The notes below the pieces were generated by a model. It was not told the DNA's origin and did not search any database. It worked only from the letters and a program-made list of their open reading frames with translations. A stretch of DNA of 13,512 bases from Promethearchaeota archaeon (GTDB taxonomy: Archaea; Asgardarchaeota; Lokiarchaeia; Sigynarchaeales; SOKP01), in the NCBI GenBank assembly GCA_019057975.1, contig JAHLWJ010000108.1, positions 1-13,512 on the forward strand. The letters run 5' to 3'. Positions 1 to 7,307 of the stretch are shown one piece after another. Position numbers and translations under genes: made by a program. The first letter of the stretch is position 1; each line of letters opens with the position of its first letter.

Positions 1-1004
1 ATTTCATCCTTATTTTTAGGTTCTGATAATCGAATATGAAATTTTAATTCTCTTTCACTTTCGACATCGACCCAATGTAGTCTTTCAAAAAATCTTAACA
101 TATTGAGTGTATAATCCTCTTTTTCGCCAAATCTTTCAAGTTCATTTTCTATTAAATTAAACCATTCCTTTCTAGCTTCTGAATTATTAAAAGAAATGAA
201 AATGTTTTTATCTTCAGCCATTTTCATCCATAGGTAATAATCATCATCATTAATAATTCTCATATAATTGATTAACTGAGAAATATTATAGTTTATGAGC
301 TTCATCCTCTCTGACTTATTATCCAATTCTTTTCTGAAAAATAAATCTGTGGCTTTTAGATCAAATCTACAGTAATTATCTTTTTCCAAATATAAACAGT
401 TAGTTATTTTTCCCCCTATTAATCCGAATATTGCTGCCATATATTTACAATTCTCGAAACTCAAATTCCGATAAATGCCACTAAACTCGAAGATTCCAGT
501 AAAATCAGTTTTACTTTTGCCTGTAAAAAGATCTAAATTCGACTCTTTTGTTAAATTATTTGAAAGCAAATAATTTCTTAATCTATTAAATAAATTTTTG
601 ATACTATTGATGTCATAAGGATCCATTATGGAGAAATATAGTCTTCTTATTGTTAAGTATAAAAAGGGCAACTTGTTAAAAGTCGGATCCGTATATCTAT
701 TTGGTTTAACTGCATTCTCATAATACGGAATTAGAGCTTTAAAAGAAATTTTATCAAAAAAATCTTGAATTTTGCTGTCTATGAATGATTCAAAATCATC
801 TAGAGTCTTGCCTTTATCAAAACAATTCAATGTTTTCTCCAGAACATAATTATGAAATGCAGAAATACTTTTAAATCTATTATCTTTTGGATTTTTTTTA
901 TTATTATCATTCACATATTTCTCTATTCGAGCTTTGAGAGCTGGTGAAATTGAAATTGTTTGCTGAGTAGTTTTCTTTTTTGATAACTTTCTTTCTGAAG
1001 CCAT
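1..1004 (-). CDS. Uncharacterised protein with RHH-like N-terminus (3' end outside window)
   Basis: An uninterrupted reading frame of 334 codons runs from ATG at 1004 to the window edge with no stop, so only the N-terminal part is seen. The protein begins MASERKLSKKKTTQQTISIS, a basic segment leading into ISPALKARIEKYV, which resembles the strand-helix start of ribbon-helix-helix DNA-binding proteins. It then has SISAFHNYVLEKTL and an all-alpha-looking, charged body with no membrane segment. From memory, Lokiarchaeal genomes carry many paralogues with this kind of N-terminus, of unknown function; I cannot verify that here. A TATA-like TTATATTT at 1035-1042 sits about 34 nt upstream of the ATG, which fits a short leader. 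Reading frame is certain; function unknown. Confidence 0.8.
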   Translation of the reverse strand, partial: MASERKLSKKKTTQQTISISPALKARIEKYVNDNNKKNPKDNRFKSISAFHNYVLEKTLNCFDKGKTLDDFESFIDSKIQDFFDKISFKALIPYYENAVKPNRYTDPTFNKLPFLYLTIRRLYFSIMDPYDINSIKNLFNRLRNYLLSNNLTKESNLDLFTGKSKTDFTGIFEFSGIYRNLSFENCKYMAAIFGLIGGKITNCLYLEKDNYCRFDLKATDLFFRKELDNKSERMKLINYNISQLINYMRIINDDDYYLWMKMAEDKNIFISFNNSEARKEWFNLIENELERFGEKEDYTLNMLRFFERLHWVDVESERELKFHIRLSEPKNKDE

Positions 1005-1034
1005 TTTACTAAATCACACTCAAAATTTTAACAA

Positions 1035-1042
1035 AAATATAA
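1035..1042 (-). promoter_or_regulatory. Putative TATA box for the partial RHH-like gene
   Basis: On the minus strand this reads TTATATTT, centred about 34 nt upstream of the ATG at 1004. A typical archaeal start about 26 nt downstream would give a leader of roughly 8 nt. The surroundings are AT-rich, so a chance match is possible. Confidence 0.35.
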
Positions 1043-1082
1043 GCTATACTATCTTGTATATGAAAGTATTAAAAAATAAAAG

Positions 1083-1143
1083 TTTATTTTTAGAAAGTAG
1101 AATTTTGCTTAGAACAAAATAAAATTTAAATTTATTTTTAGAA
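1083..1143. repeat. Two 13-bp direct repeats TTTATTTTTAGAA
   Basis: The 13-mer TTTATTTTTAGAA occurs at 1083-1095 and again at 1131-1143, 48 bp apart, between the end of elp3 and the start of the RHH-like gene. Each copy is followed within a few bases by TAG. Such spaced copies could be operator sites, but the sequence is AT-rich and of low complexity. Confidence 0.5.
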
Positions 1144-1148
1144 TAGAA

Positions 1149-2777
1149 CTAAAGAACTTTTGAAACATAAACTCCGTCTAATTTATAACCCATTTCATAA
1201 AACCAATCTCTTACACCAATTCCCGATATAACGGCTAGCTTTTTAGCATCAAATTCATCTCTTGATATAGCTTCAGCTTTTTCCATTAATAATTTTCCAA
1301 AACCTCTATGCTGGATTTGAGTGATTCGGTTTGGTTTCGTGCCTTTTGGTACCAATTCACCAACAACTTTAAGCGCTCTAATGATCATTGTTTTTCCATC
1401 ATTTAATTCAGGCCTATGGGCAAATTCTGAAGGTTTTCTTAATCTTAAATATCCCACTAAGTAATTCTCTTGATTATTCTCATAAGATAAAAAGATTTCT
1501 TGTCCGTTGGATGCTTCATAATCGAATCGAAATAGGTTTACTTCATCGAATGATCTCTCGTCGATAATTTCTTTTCTTTTACTAATGCCGTACTCCCGAC
1601 ATCTTATACATTTACAGGTGTCATCAATATCTCTTAATCTATCTTGAACTAACTGTCTTAAATTACTTTTATTACAACCAGCTTCAATTAAATATGCGGG
1701 AATGTCTCTCATAATTCTTTGGATTCTTACATATGAAGGGATATTTTTCTTCACATTCACGAGTAAATCAATTAATTCTTCATTAGAATATGGTAAGTGT
1801 TTTCCTTGTTTCCACCATTCATACAATTCTGTCCCTTTTAATACCACAGTAGGGTAAATCTTTAACATGTCTGGGCGGTAATCAGCATTTGAGAATAAAG
1901 AATCAAACATTTCTAAGTCAGATTTGAGACTTGCACTAGGCAGATTCGGCATCATATGTGCATTTATTTTTAATCCCGCGTCTTTTGCTATTCTTATTGC
2001 TTCAATACTGTCAGCTGAGGTATGACCTCTCCTGACCAAGTTATAGATATCATTATAAACAGTTTGTATGCCAAGCTCAACCCGAGTTGTTCCAAAATTA
2101 AGCATTCGGTCTACTTCTTTTTCTTTACAATAATCTGGCCGCGTTTCAATAGTGATTCCCACAATTCTTCTTTTAGAGGTTTCAGCAAGCTTTTTAGCTT
2201 CTTTCAAACTCTCTACTCGTTGTTCAATGACTCCTTCAATAGCGCCTTTAATGAACCCTTCTTGGTAATTTAAATCAGTTGATAAAAATGTACCGCCCAT
2301 TATAATTAGCTCGATCTTATCAACGTCATGACCGATAACTTCTAGATCATTTATTCTACTTTGAACTTGAAGATAGGGATCATAATTATTGTGAATAGAT
2401 CTCATAGCTGCTGGTTCTCTACCGGTATATGATTGAGCTACTTTTTCACCCGGTTGTGAATCAGATCCTGGACAGTAAATACAAGTTCCAGGACATGGGA
2501 GTGGTTTTGTCATAATAGCTATGACAGATACACCGGATAATGTTCTAGTTTTTCTTCTTTTAAGAATTTGAGTAATGATTAATTTTTCTTTTGACGTTGC
2601 ATAACCCAAAATCGTAGCATTTTTAATAACCTTATTATAATTATATTTCTTACCGATTCGGCCTTTAAGATTTGTAACTTTATCTTTAGAAATTTGTGGA
2701 TTTGTAGTTAAATATTCTATTATTTCTCTTGAGATAAGTTTGACTTTTTCAGAGTTCTTAGTATCTATATGGGCCAT
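1149..2777 (-). CDS. elp3: Elp3: tRNA uridine-34 radical-SAM acetyltransferase
   Basis: Archaeal Elp3 makes carboxymethyl-uridine at wobble U34 of tRNA, using SAM radical chemistry and acetyl-CoA. The 542-residue length is normal. A basic N-terminal tRNA-binding part (about 1-80) is followed by a radical-SAM domain with the cluster cysteines C95, C99 and C102 in LPCPGTCIYCPG, then SYTGREPAAMRSIHNNYDP, IIMGGTF, GITIETRPDYC and the AHMMPNLP motif. A CKCIRCREYG stretch is a likely zinc site. The C-terminal GNAT domain is shown by QHRGFGKLLMEKAE and ISGIGVRDWFYEMGYKLDG. The ATG at 2777 gives the usual N-terminus. It lies 73 nt downstream of pyrK on the same strand and may be read from its own promoter or by read-through. 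No key residue appears to be missing. Confidence 0.97.
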   Translation of the reverse strand: MAHIDTKNSEKVKLISREIIEYLTTNPQISKDKVTNLKGRIGKKYNYNKVIKNATILGYATSKEKLIITQILKRRKTRTLSGVSVIAIMTKPLPCPGTCIYCPGSDSQPGEKVAQSYTGREPAAMRSIHNNYDPYLQVQSRINDLEVIGHDVDKIELIIMGGTFLSTDLNYQEGFIKGAIEGVIEQRVESLKEAKKLAETSKRRIVGITIETRPDYCKEKEVDRMLNFGTTRVELGIQTVYNDIYNLVRRGHTSADSIEAIRIAKDAGLKINAHMMPNLPSASLKSDLEMFDSLFSNADYRPDMLKIYPTVVLKGTELYEWWKQGKHLPYSNEELIDLLVNVKKNIPSYVRIQRIMRDIPAYLIEAGCNKSNLRQLVQDRLRDIDDTCKCIRCREYGISKRKEIIDERSFDEVNLFRFDYEASNGQEIFLSYENNQENYLVGYLRLRKPSEFAHRPELNDGKTMIIRALKVVGELVPKGTKPNRITQIQHRGFGKLLMEKAEAISRDEFDAKKLAVISGIGVRDWFYEMGYKLDGVYVSKVL

Positions 2778-2850
2778 TTCAAAAAAGATAATCTATATTT
2801 CTTAAAATATTTGATTGTTATTAAGAATAGTTTGAAATAATAAAAGGAAT

Positions 2851-3690
2851 TCATTCTAATGGAATTTTTCTACCAGTAAAATCTCGCTTATATTTACCAA
2901 AATCTTCGATTTTTTTTAATTCCTCTGAACTAAATATAGGTCCATCCTTACAAACTAGTAGCCCTAATGGATCCAATGTACATAATCCACACAATCCACA
3001 GCCACATCTCATAATCCTCTCAAGACATGCATAAAATTCGATGTTATGCTTTTCGCATTTTTGTAACAATTTATACATCATTATTTCAGGGCCACAAGAA
3101 TATACAACGGTATTCTTGAATTGTTCTGGCGTATAATCTTTAATAAGATTTTCAAATAAATCTGATGCGAATCCCTTTTCACCATAGCTTCCATCGTCTG
3201 TGCAAAAATGAAATTCTGAACTTTCACGATCATAATCATAAAATTCATCCATATAGAGCAAATCGCTTTCTTCTTTAGTTCCTTGTATAATTTTAAAATG
3301 GTAACCAGATTTATTTAGATCATGGGCTAAAAACCTAAGTGGTGCCATTCCTATACCCCCCCCGACCAAAAAGATATTTTTATTTCTATCCGTAGGTAAT
3401 TTGAAATAATTACCTAATGGCCCTCGCACTCCAATATAATCATTTATCGCTAACTTATGTAAAGATTGGGTACATTCGCCGACATTTTTAACAGTAATAG
3501 CCCAATTACTTGCCTCATCAAAAGCCGAAATAGACATTGGTACTTCATCTACACCAGGAACCCAGATCATCGCAAATTGACCTGGTTTTGGCTTTAGTTC
3601 TGTTGGTTTTTTGAAAATAAGTGTTTTAACACCTATACAATCATTGATAATTCTACTTACTCTTAATGTTTGAATAGTGTTTTCAGTCAA
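2851..3690 (-). CDS. pyrK: PyrK: dihydroorotate dehydrogenase electron-transfer subunit
   Basis: PyrK carries FAD and a [2Fe-2S] cluster and passes electrons from PyrD to NAD in class 1B dihydroorotate dehydrogenase. Visible are an FAD-binding beta-barrel with MSIS in the flavin-binding position, the NAD-binding GGGIGMAPLRF loop, YSCGPEIMM, and a C-terminal cluster site, RIMRCGCGLCGLCTL plus VCKDGPIF, supplying four cysteines. The frame is open as far as 3741 with an ATG there, but that would overlap pyrD by 59 bp and add residues unlike the family. I choose TTG at 3690. It is preceded by GAGGTG at a 7-nt spacing, overlaps the pyrD stop by 8 nt, and gives a 279-residue protein starting (M)TENTIQTLRVSRI. 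Translational coupling to pyrD is likely. Confidence 0.94.
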   Translation of the reverse strand: MTENTIQTLRVSRIINDCIGVKTLIFKKPTELKPKPGQFAMIWVPGVDEVPMSISAFDEASNWAITVKNVGECTQSLHKLAINDYIGVRGPLGNYFKLPTDRNKNIFLVGGGIGMAPLRFLAHDLNKSGYHFKIIQGTKEESDLLYMDEFYDYDRESSEFHFCTDDGSYGEKGFASDLFENLIKDYTPEQFKNTVVYSCGPEIMMYKLLQKCEKHNIEFYACLERIMRCGCGLCGLCTLDPLGLLVCKDGPIFSSEELKKIEDFGKYKRDFTGRKIPLE

Positions 3691-4609
3691 AATCAGGCAC
3701 CTCTTGAGTTTTAAATTGATGAGCCAAGCCTTTGATATCATTTATGGATTTATATTGATTATCTCTAAGATATCTAATTACTCCCTCATTGATTTCAGTA
3801 ATAATTTCTGCACCCCTGTATAAAGCTGTGCCAATTTGTACTGCTGAGGTCCCAGCAAGAAAGAATTCCACGACATCTTGCCAAGAATTTATTCCCCCAC
3901 ATCCTATTATAGGAATTTTCAAAATTTTGTATAAATCATATACTTTTTTAACTGCTATAGGATGTATTGCTTTTCCAGAAAGACCCCCGCTTCCGTGAGA
4001 TAAGATAGGCATTTTTGTATTAACATCAATTATCATAGCGGCTAAAGTATTAATTGCTACAACACCATCTGCACCACCTCTTTCAGCAGCCAATGCAATC
4101 TCGCTTATATTTGTTACATTAGGGTTTAATTTTACAAAAAGAGGAACAGTCAATTTTTCTTTCAAAAATTTGACAATTTCAAATGTCAAGTCCTTATCAA
4201 TACCAATTGAAGCAACTTCAGCATGAGGACATGAAATATTAATCTCAATGGCATCAGCGCCTGCTTTTACAGCCTTAGTAGCTACATAAAGGTAAACGTC
4301 ATTAGTATCCCCAAAAACACTCACGACTAATGGAATGTTATATTTCTTAATTTCTCTTATTTCTGAGATAAAATCATCTATTCCAGGATTCCCAAGACCA
4401 ACTGCGTTCAAAAAAGTTCCGGGATAAATTTCGATTATAGATGGATTTTTATAGCCTTTCCTTGAGGTTGGACCGATAGATTTGGTTGTTACAGCACCTG
4501 CTCCAGCATCAATAACTCTCTTCATTGAAGAAAAAGATACTCCTAAAATTCCAGAGGCTAAAATGAGTGGGGATTTTAATTTTAACCCGGAGAGATTTAT
4601 TTCAAGCAT
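3683..4609 (-). CDS. pyrD: PyrD: dihydroorotate dehydrogenase, class 1B catalytic subunit
   Basis: Oxidises dihydroorotate to orotate in de novo pyrimidine synthesis, with FMN. The 308-residue TIM barrel shows the family signatures: LILASGILGVS near the N-terminus, TKSIGPTSRKGYKNP, LNAVGLGNPG, the catalytic-loop INISCPH with the cysteine base typical of class 1B, FVKLNPNVTNI, GGADGVVAINTL and the phosphate-binding IIGCGGI...GTSAVQIGTALY. It is the first gene of the pyrD-pyrK pair; the 8-nt overlap with the TTG start of pyrK supports a complex made from one mRNA. The ATG at 4609 follows an AT-rich region shared with divergent nop5. Confidence 0.97.
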   Translation of the reverse strand: MLEINLSGLKLKSPLILASGILGVSFSSMKRVIDAGAGAVTTKSIGPTSRKGYKNPSIIEIYPGTFLNAVGLGNPGIDDFISEIREIKKYNIPLVVSVFGDTNDVYLYVATKAVKAGADAIEINISCPHAEVASIGIDKDLTFEIVKFLKEKLTVPLFVKLNPNVTNISEIALAAERGGADGVVAINTLAAMIIDVNTKMPILSHGSGGLSGKAIHPIAVKKVYDLYKILKIPIIGCGGINSWQDVVEFFLAGTSAVQIGTALYRGAEIITEINEGVIRYLRDNQYKSINDIKGLAHQFKTQEVPDFD

Positions 4610-4686
4610 TTTTTTAAGAAAATAATGATTATAATTTTATAATAATTATTAATGAAGAAAAAATAACTCTGAACCATATCAGAAAA
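4610..4686. promoter_or_regulatory. Divergent promoter region, pyrD / nop5
   Basis: These 77 bp separate the starts of the divergent pyrD and nop5 genes. The core, 4629-4650, is AATTTTATAATAATTATT-like sequence that can supply a TATA box in either direction. No clear Shine-Dalgarno precedes either ATG, so short-leader or leaderless mRNAs are likely. Exact boxes cannot be fixed by eye. Confidence 0.5.
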
Positions 4687-5892
4687 ATGAAATCATATAT
4701 TGCAGATACTTTAGTTGGAATTTTTGCATTTGATGAAACTGGAAATATTTTAAATTTTATTGATTTTGATGATCAAAAACAAAAATTAATTCAGTTTTAT
4801 GATGCTATTGCTGATGGTATTATTCAGAGTACATATGAAAATTTTTTATTAGAATTGAAAAATTCTGGTTTTGATGAATTTATATTTGATAACAAGGAAT
4901 TACAAACATTAACATCACAAATATTAGGATATAAAGCGATTTTTGAGGGTTTTTCGCTCGAACTTAAAAATTTTCGTTTAAATTTGGAAACCCAATTAAA
5001 AAAAGTTGGTATAAATAAATCGAAGGATGAGATTCTCGCACAGTACAAAGAGATAAGTGAAGTATTAACCAAGAAAAAGGTAAGCCAGGCGAGTGGACAT
5101 TCTGATAACATGATAATTCAGATCATCGGTACATTAGATGTAATCAAGAAATCAATTAGCTTATTTTCTAGTCATCTTAGAGAATGGTATGGGTTACACT
5201 TCCCTGAATTAACTGATAAAGTAGTTGATGACAATATCCTTTTGGCTAAACTTGTTTCTTTTATAGGAGCAAGGGAGAAATTTACTTATGAAAATCTTAA
5301 AAACAATTTTGAATTCACAGAAAATAAAATCAATATTTTACAGAAATATGCTTCAGACTCTATGGGAGCTAATTTTGATTTGAAAATAGTTCAAGATTAT
5401 GCGAGCCAAATTGTTTCTTTAGATTCATATCGTCAAGGATTAGAAGACTATTTAACAGATCTAATGGAAAAATCTGCGCCTAATATAAATGCGATAATTG
5501 GATCATTAATAGGTGCTAAACTTATTGCAAAAGCAGGTAGTTTGAAAAAGTTGGCTTTTATGCCCTCGTCTAGAATTCAATTATTGGGAGCTGAAAAAGC
5601 ACTTTATCGTTTTCTTAAAACTGGAGAAAAAAGGCCAAAACATGGCTTGATATTTCAATGGAATCAAATTAGGGGAAGTAAATATTATCATAGAGGTAAA
5701 ATCGCAAGAGTAGTCGCAGGGAAAATAGGCCTATCGGCTAAAGTTGATTATTTTTCTGGTGAATTTATTGGAGAGAAAATGGCAATTGAGATCGAAAATA
5801 AAATTAAAGAAATTGAAGAAAAATATCCAAATCCGCCTAAAAAGACAGAACCTGTAAAAAATAAAAAAAAAAAACCTAAAAAGAAAAGATGA
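4687..5892 (+). CDS. Nop5 (Nop56/58-like) C/D-box sRNP core protein
   Basis: Nop5 bridges L7Ae-bound C/D guide RNA and fibrillarin in the archaeal 2'-O-methylation complex acting on rRNA and tRNA. The 401-residue protein has the N-terminal fibrillarin-binding domain (about 1-115), a coiled coil with the NOSIC-type REWYGLHFPEL motif, and the RNA-binding Nop domain with IGAKLIAKAGSLKKLAF, SSRIQLLGAEKALYRFLKTG and RPKHGLIFQ. A highly basic lysine tail (about 380-401), typical of the family, is encoded across an A12 run. The run is in frame to the TGA, which argues against an indel there. flpA follows after 17 nt, so the two are almost certainly one operon. Start ATG 4687 gives the expected MKSYIADTLVGIFAF beginning. 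Confidence 0.96.
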   Translation: MKSYIADTLVGIFAFDETGNILNFIDFDDQKQKLIQFYDAIADGIIQSTYENFLLELKNSGFDEFIFDNKELQTLTSQILGYKAIFEGFSLELKNFRLNLETQLKKVGINKSKDEILAQYKEISEVLTKKKVSQASGHSDNMIIQIIGTLDVIKKSISLFSSHLREWYGLHFPELTDKVVDDNILLAKLVSFIGAREKFTYENLKNNFEFTENKINILQKYASDSMGANFDLKIVQDYASQIVSLDSYRQGLEDYLTDLMEKSAPNINAIIGSLIGAKLIAKAGSLKKLAFMPSSRIQLLGAEKALYRFLKTGEKRPKHGLIFQWNQIRGSKYYHRGKIARVVAGKIGLSAKVDYFSGEFIGEKMAIEIENKIKEIEEKYPNPPKKTEPVKNKKKKPKKKR

Positions 5893-5909
5893 GGGAATTC
5901 AATTAAAAT

Positions 5910-6602
5910 ATGTCCAAAATTGAAATAAGAAATCATCCAAAATTTTTTAATGTATTTATATCTGGGGCTAAAGGTAAGCTTAAACTTTATACAAGAAATT
6001 TAGATAAAGGAAATAGAATTTATGGAGAGAAATTAGTATTTTACAAAGGAATTGAGTATAGAGAATGGGATCCTTATAGAAGTAAGCTAGCAGCATTATT
6101 GTTGGAAAATCCTATAAGTAATTTTTTATCAGAAGATATAAATTGCTTGTATTTGGGTGCATCATCAGGTACCACCGTTTCTCATCTTTCTGATATTGCA
6201 AAATCAGGTGTGATATATTCTGTTGAATTTGCTGAAAGAAGTATTAGACAGCTAATACAAAATACATCAAGAAGAAAAAATATTATTCCGATATTAGATG
6301 ATGCTCGATATCCACAAAACTATGCTAAATCAATTTTTTCAAGTATAGATCTTATTTATCAAGATGTCTCTCAACCAAATCAAGCAGAAATCGCTTTAAC
6401 TAATTGTAATTATTATCTCAAAGAGAATGGATTATTAATTATAGCGATAAAGTCTCAATCTATCGATAGTATTCAGAAATCTGAAGTTGTGTATGCTCAA
6501 GAAAAGAAAGTTCTTGAAAAGGCAGGATATAATATCCTTGAAAGTATAAACATACATAAATATGCTGCTAATCATATAGTCTTAATAGTTAAAAGAAAGT
6601 GA
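5910..6602 (+). CDS. flpA: Fibrillarin-like rRNA/tRNA 2'-O-methyltransferase
   Basis: SAM-dependent catalytic subunit of the C/D-box sRNP. The 230-residue length fits archaeal fibrillarin. Visible elements are the small N-terminal domain (about 1-55), SAM motif I YLGASSGTTVSH (81-92), acidic motif II VEFAER (105-110), DAR (131-133), YQDVSQPNQ (150-158) and the late AIKSQSID stretch. K59, an Asp in DDAR, D152 and K181 are consistent with the KDKD catalytic tetrad. It lies 17 nt after nop5 on the same strand. A GAGGG stretch at the nop5 stop is rather far from this ATG to be a good ribosome site. Its TGA is only two bases from the oppositely transcribed rnhB stop. Confidence 0.97.
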   Translation: MSKIEIRNHPKFFNVFISGAKGKLKLYTRNLDKGNRIYGEKLVFYKGIEYREWDPYRSKLAALLLENPISNFLSEDINCLYLGASSGTTVSHLSDIAKSGVIYSVEFAERSIRQLIQNTSRRKNIIPILDDARYPQNYAKSIFSSIDLIYQDVSQPNQAEIALTNCNYYLKENGLLIIAIKSQSIDSIQKSEVVYAQEKKVLEKAGYNILESINIHKYAANHIVLIVKRK

Positions 6603-6604
6603 AA

Positions 6605-7294
6605 TCAGAAAAAATCAGTTATTTTTCTGTTAGATAGTTCTTCATCTAATATTTTTTTTGTTGTAGCCCATGATTTTCTCGCGAAATGTGGTATCTTTTT
6701 GTTCTTCTTTATCCATTTTCGAAGGAAATCAATAGTTCTTTTATCTGAAGGATATCCCGAACCAAAATCTCCATATTTTTTCTTCATTTCCTCAATTAAG
6801 GTGTCTCTTTTATCCTTGGCAATGATTGAGGCCGCAGATACTATGGGAAATAGTTCATCAGCCTTGTGTTTTGAAATGATTTCTTCTGGGCTATAATCTA
6901 AAAGATTTAGTATTGAATCTCTAAATCGATTTTCATTTACATCGACGGCGTCAATATATATTGAGCTAGGTTTTAATTCTCTAATAATTTCCGCCATTTT
7001 TAATTCTTCTAATTCATTTATTGTAATTCTTTTTTCTTCCCTTTGATCAATTTCTTCTGGAGGAACTATAAGAATTTTAAAAGAATGACACTTATCCTTA
7101 ATTAGTTTTGCTAGGATACTCCTTCTTTTAGTACTTAATTTCTTAGAATCTTTTACACCTATCTCAACTAAATATGACAGTTGATCTTTTTTAAAACAAA
7201 CACCACACAAAACAAGAGGACCAAGAACGGGACCTTTTGGTACAGAATTCGAAATGAATTATATTCTACCAGCCTCGTCTATACCACAAATCAA
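6605..7294 (-). CDS. rnhB: Ribonuclease HII, interrupted by a 30-nt in-frame insert containing TAA
   Basis: RNase HII removes ribonucleotides and RNA primers from DNA. The downstream frame, open from TTG at 7210, encodes VKDSKKL, a catalytic Asp in YIDAVDVN, HKADELFPIVSAASIIAKDKRD and GSGYPSDKRT, all normal. The essential first motif is present but split: TTG at 7294 opens MICGIDEAGR (7294-7265, with metal ligands D6 and E7), then come 30 nt with an in-frame TAA, then GPVLGPLVL (from 7234) in the same frame. Joining gives 219 residues, a normal length. The TTG has GAGGAG at a 9-nt spacing and lies 13 nt after the HTH gene stop. A product starting at 7210 would lack two of four metal ligands. 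The gene is either rescued at RNA or translation level or recently disabled. Confidence 0.85.
7235..7264 (-). other. rnhB: 30-nt insertion inside rnhB GIDEAGR/GPVLGP motif
   Basis: Between the Arg codon AGA (7267-7265) and the Gly codon GGT (7234-7232) sit exactly 30 nt with the in-frame codons ATA TAA TTC near the start. The insert and its edge can fold: TGGTA (7271-7267) pairs with TACCA (7242-7238), and GAAT (7266-7263) pairs with ATTC (7248-7245), leaving a 2-nt bulge on the 3' side. This is a hairpin across both junctions but not a canonical bulge-helix-bulge, because no outer exon helix is visible. Excising 7264-7235 gives GR-GP; excising 7267-7238 instead gives GK-GP, also an acceptable family sequence. 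Confidence 0.8.
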
Positions 7295-7307
7295 TTCTGA
7301 TTTCTCC

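Noticed and set aside
2022..2273. Plus-strand open frame inside elp3
   Set aside because: Shadow of the strongly conserved elp3 reading frame; low-complexity translation with no recognisable domain.
5748..5936. Minus-strand frame antisense to the nop5 tail, rich in Phe and Leu
   Set aside because: The hydrophobic look comes from reading the lysine-rich A-tract in reverse; no independent signals.
7235..7264. Translational bypass of the rnhB insert like phage T4 gene 60
   Set aside because: No matching take-off and landing codons preserve the GRGP sequence: GGT to GGT would delete the Arg-Gly pair, and the codon before TAA is ATA with no ATA at the landing side.
7235..7271. Canonical bulge-helix-bulge intron in rnhB
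   Set aside because: Only an inner stem with one 2-nt bulge is present; no outer exon helix or second bulge is visible, and cuts at the bulge would not restore the reading frame. The insert is kept as a finding but not called a proven intron.
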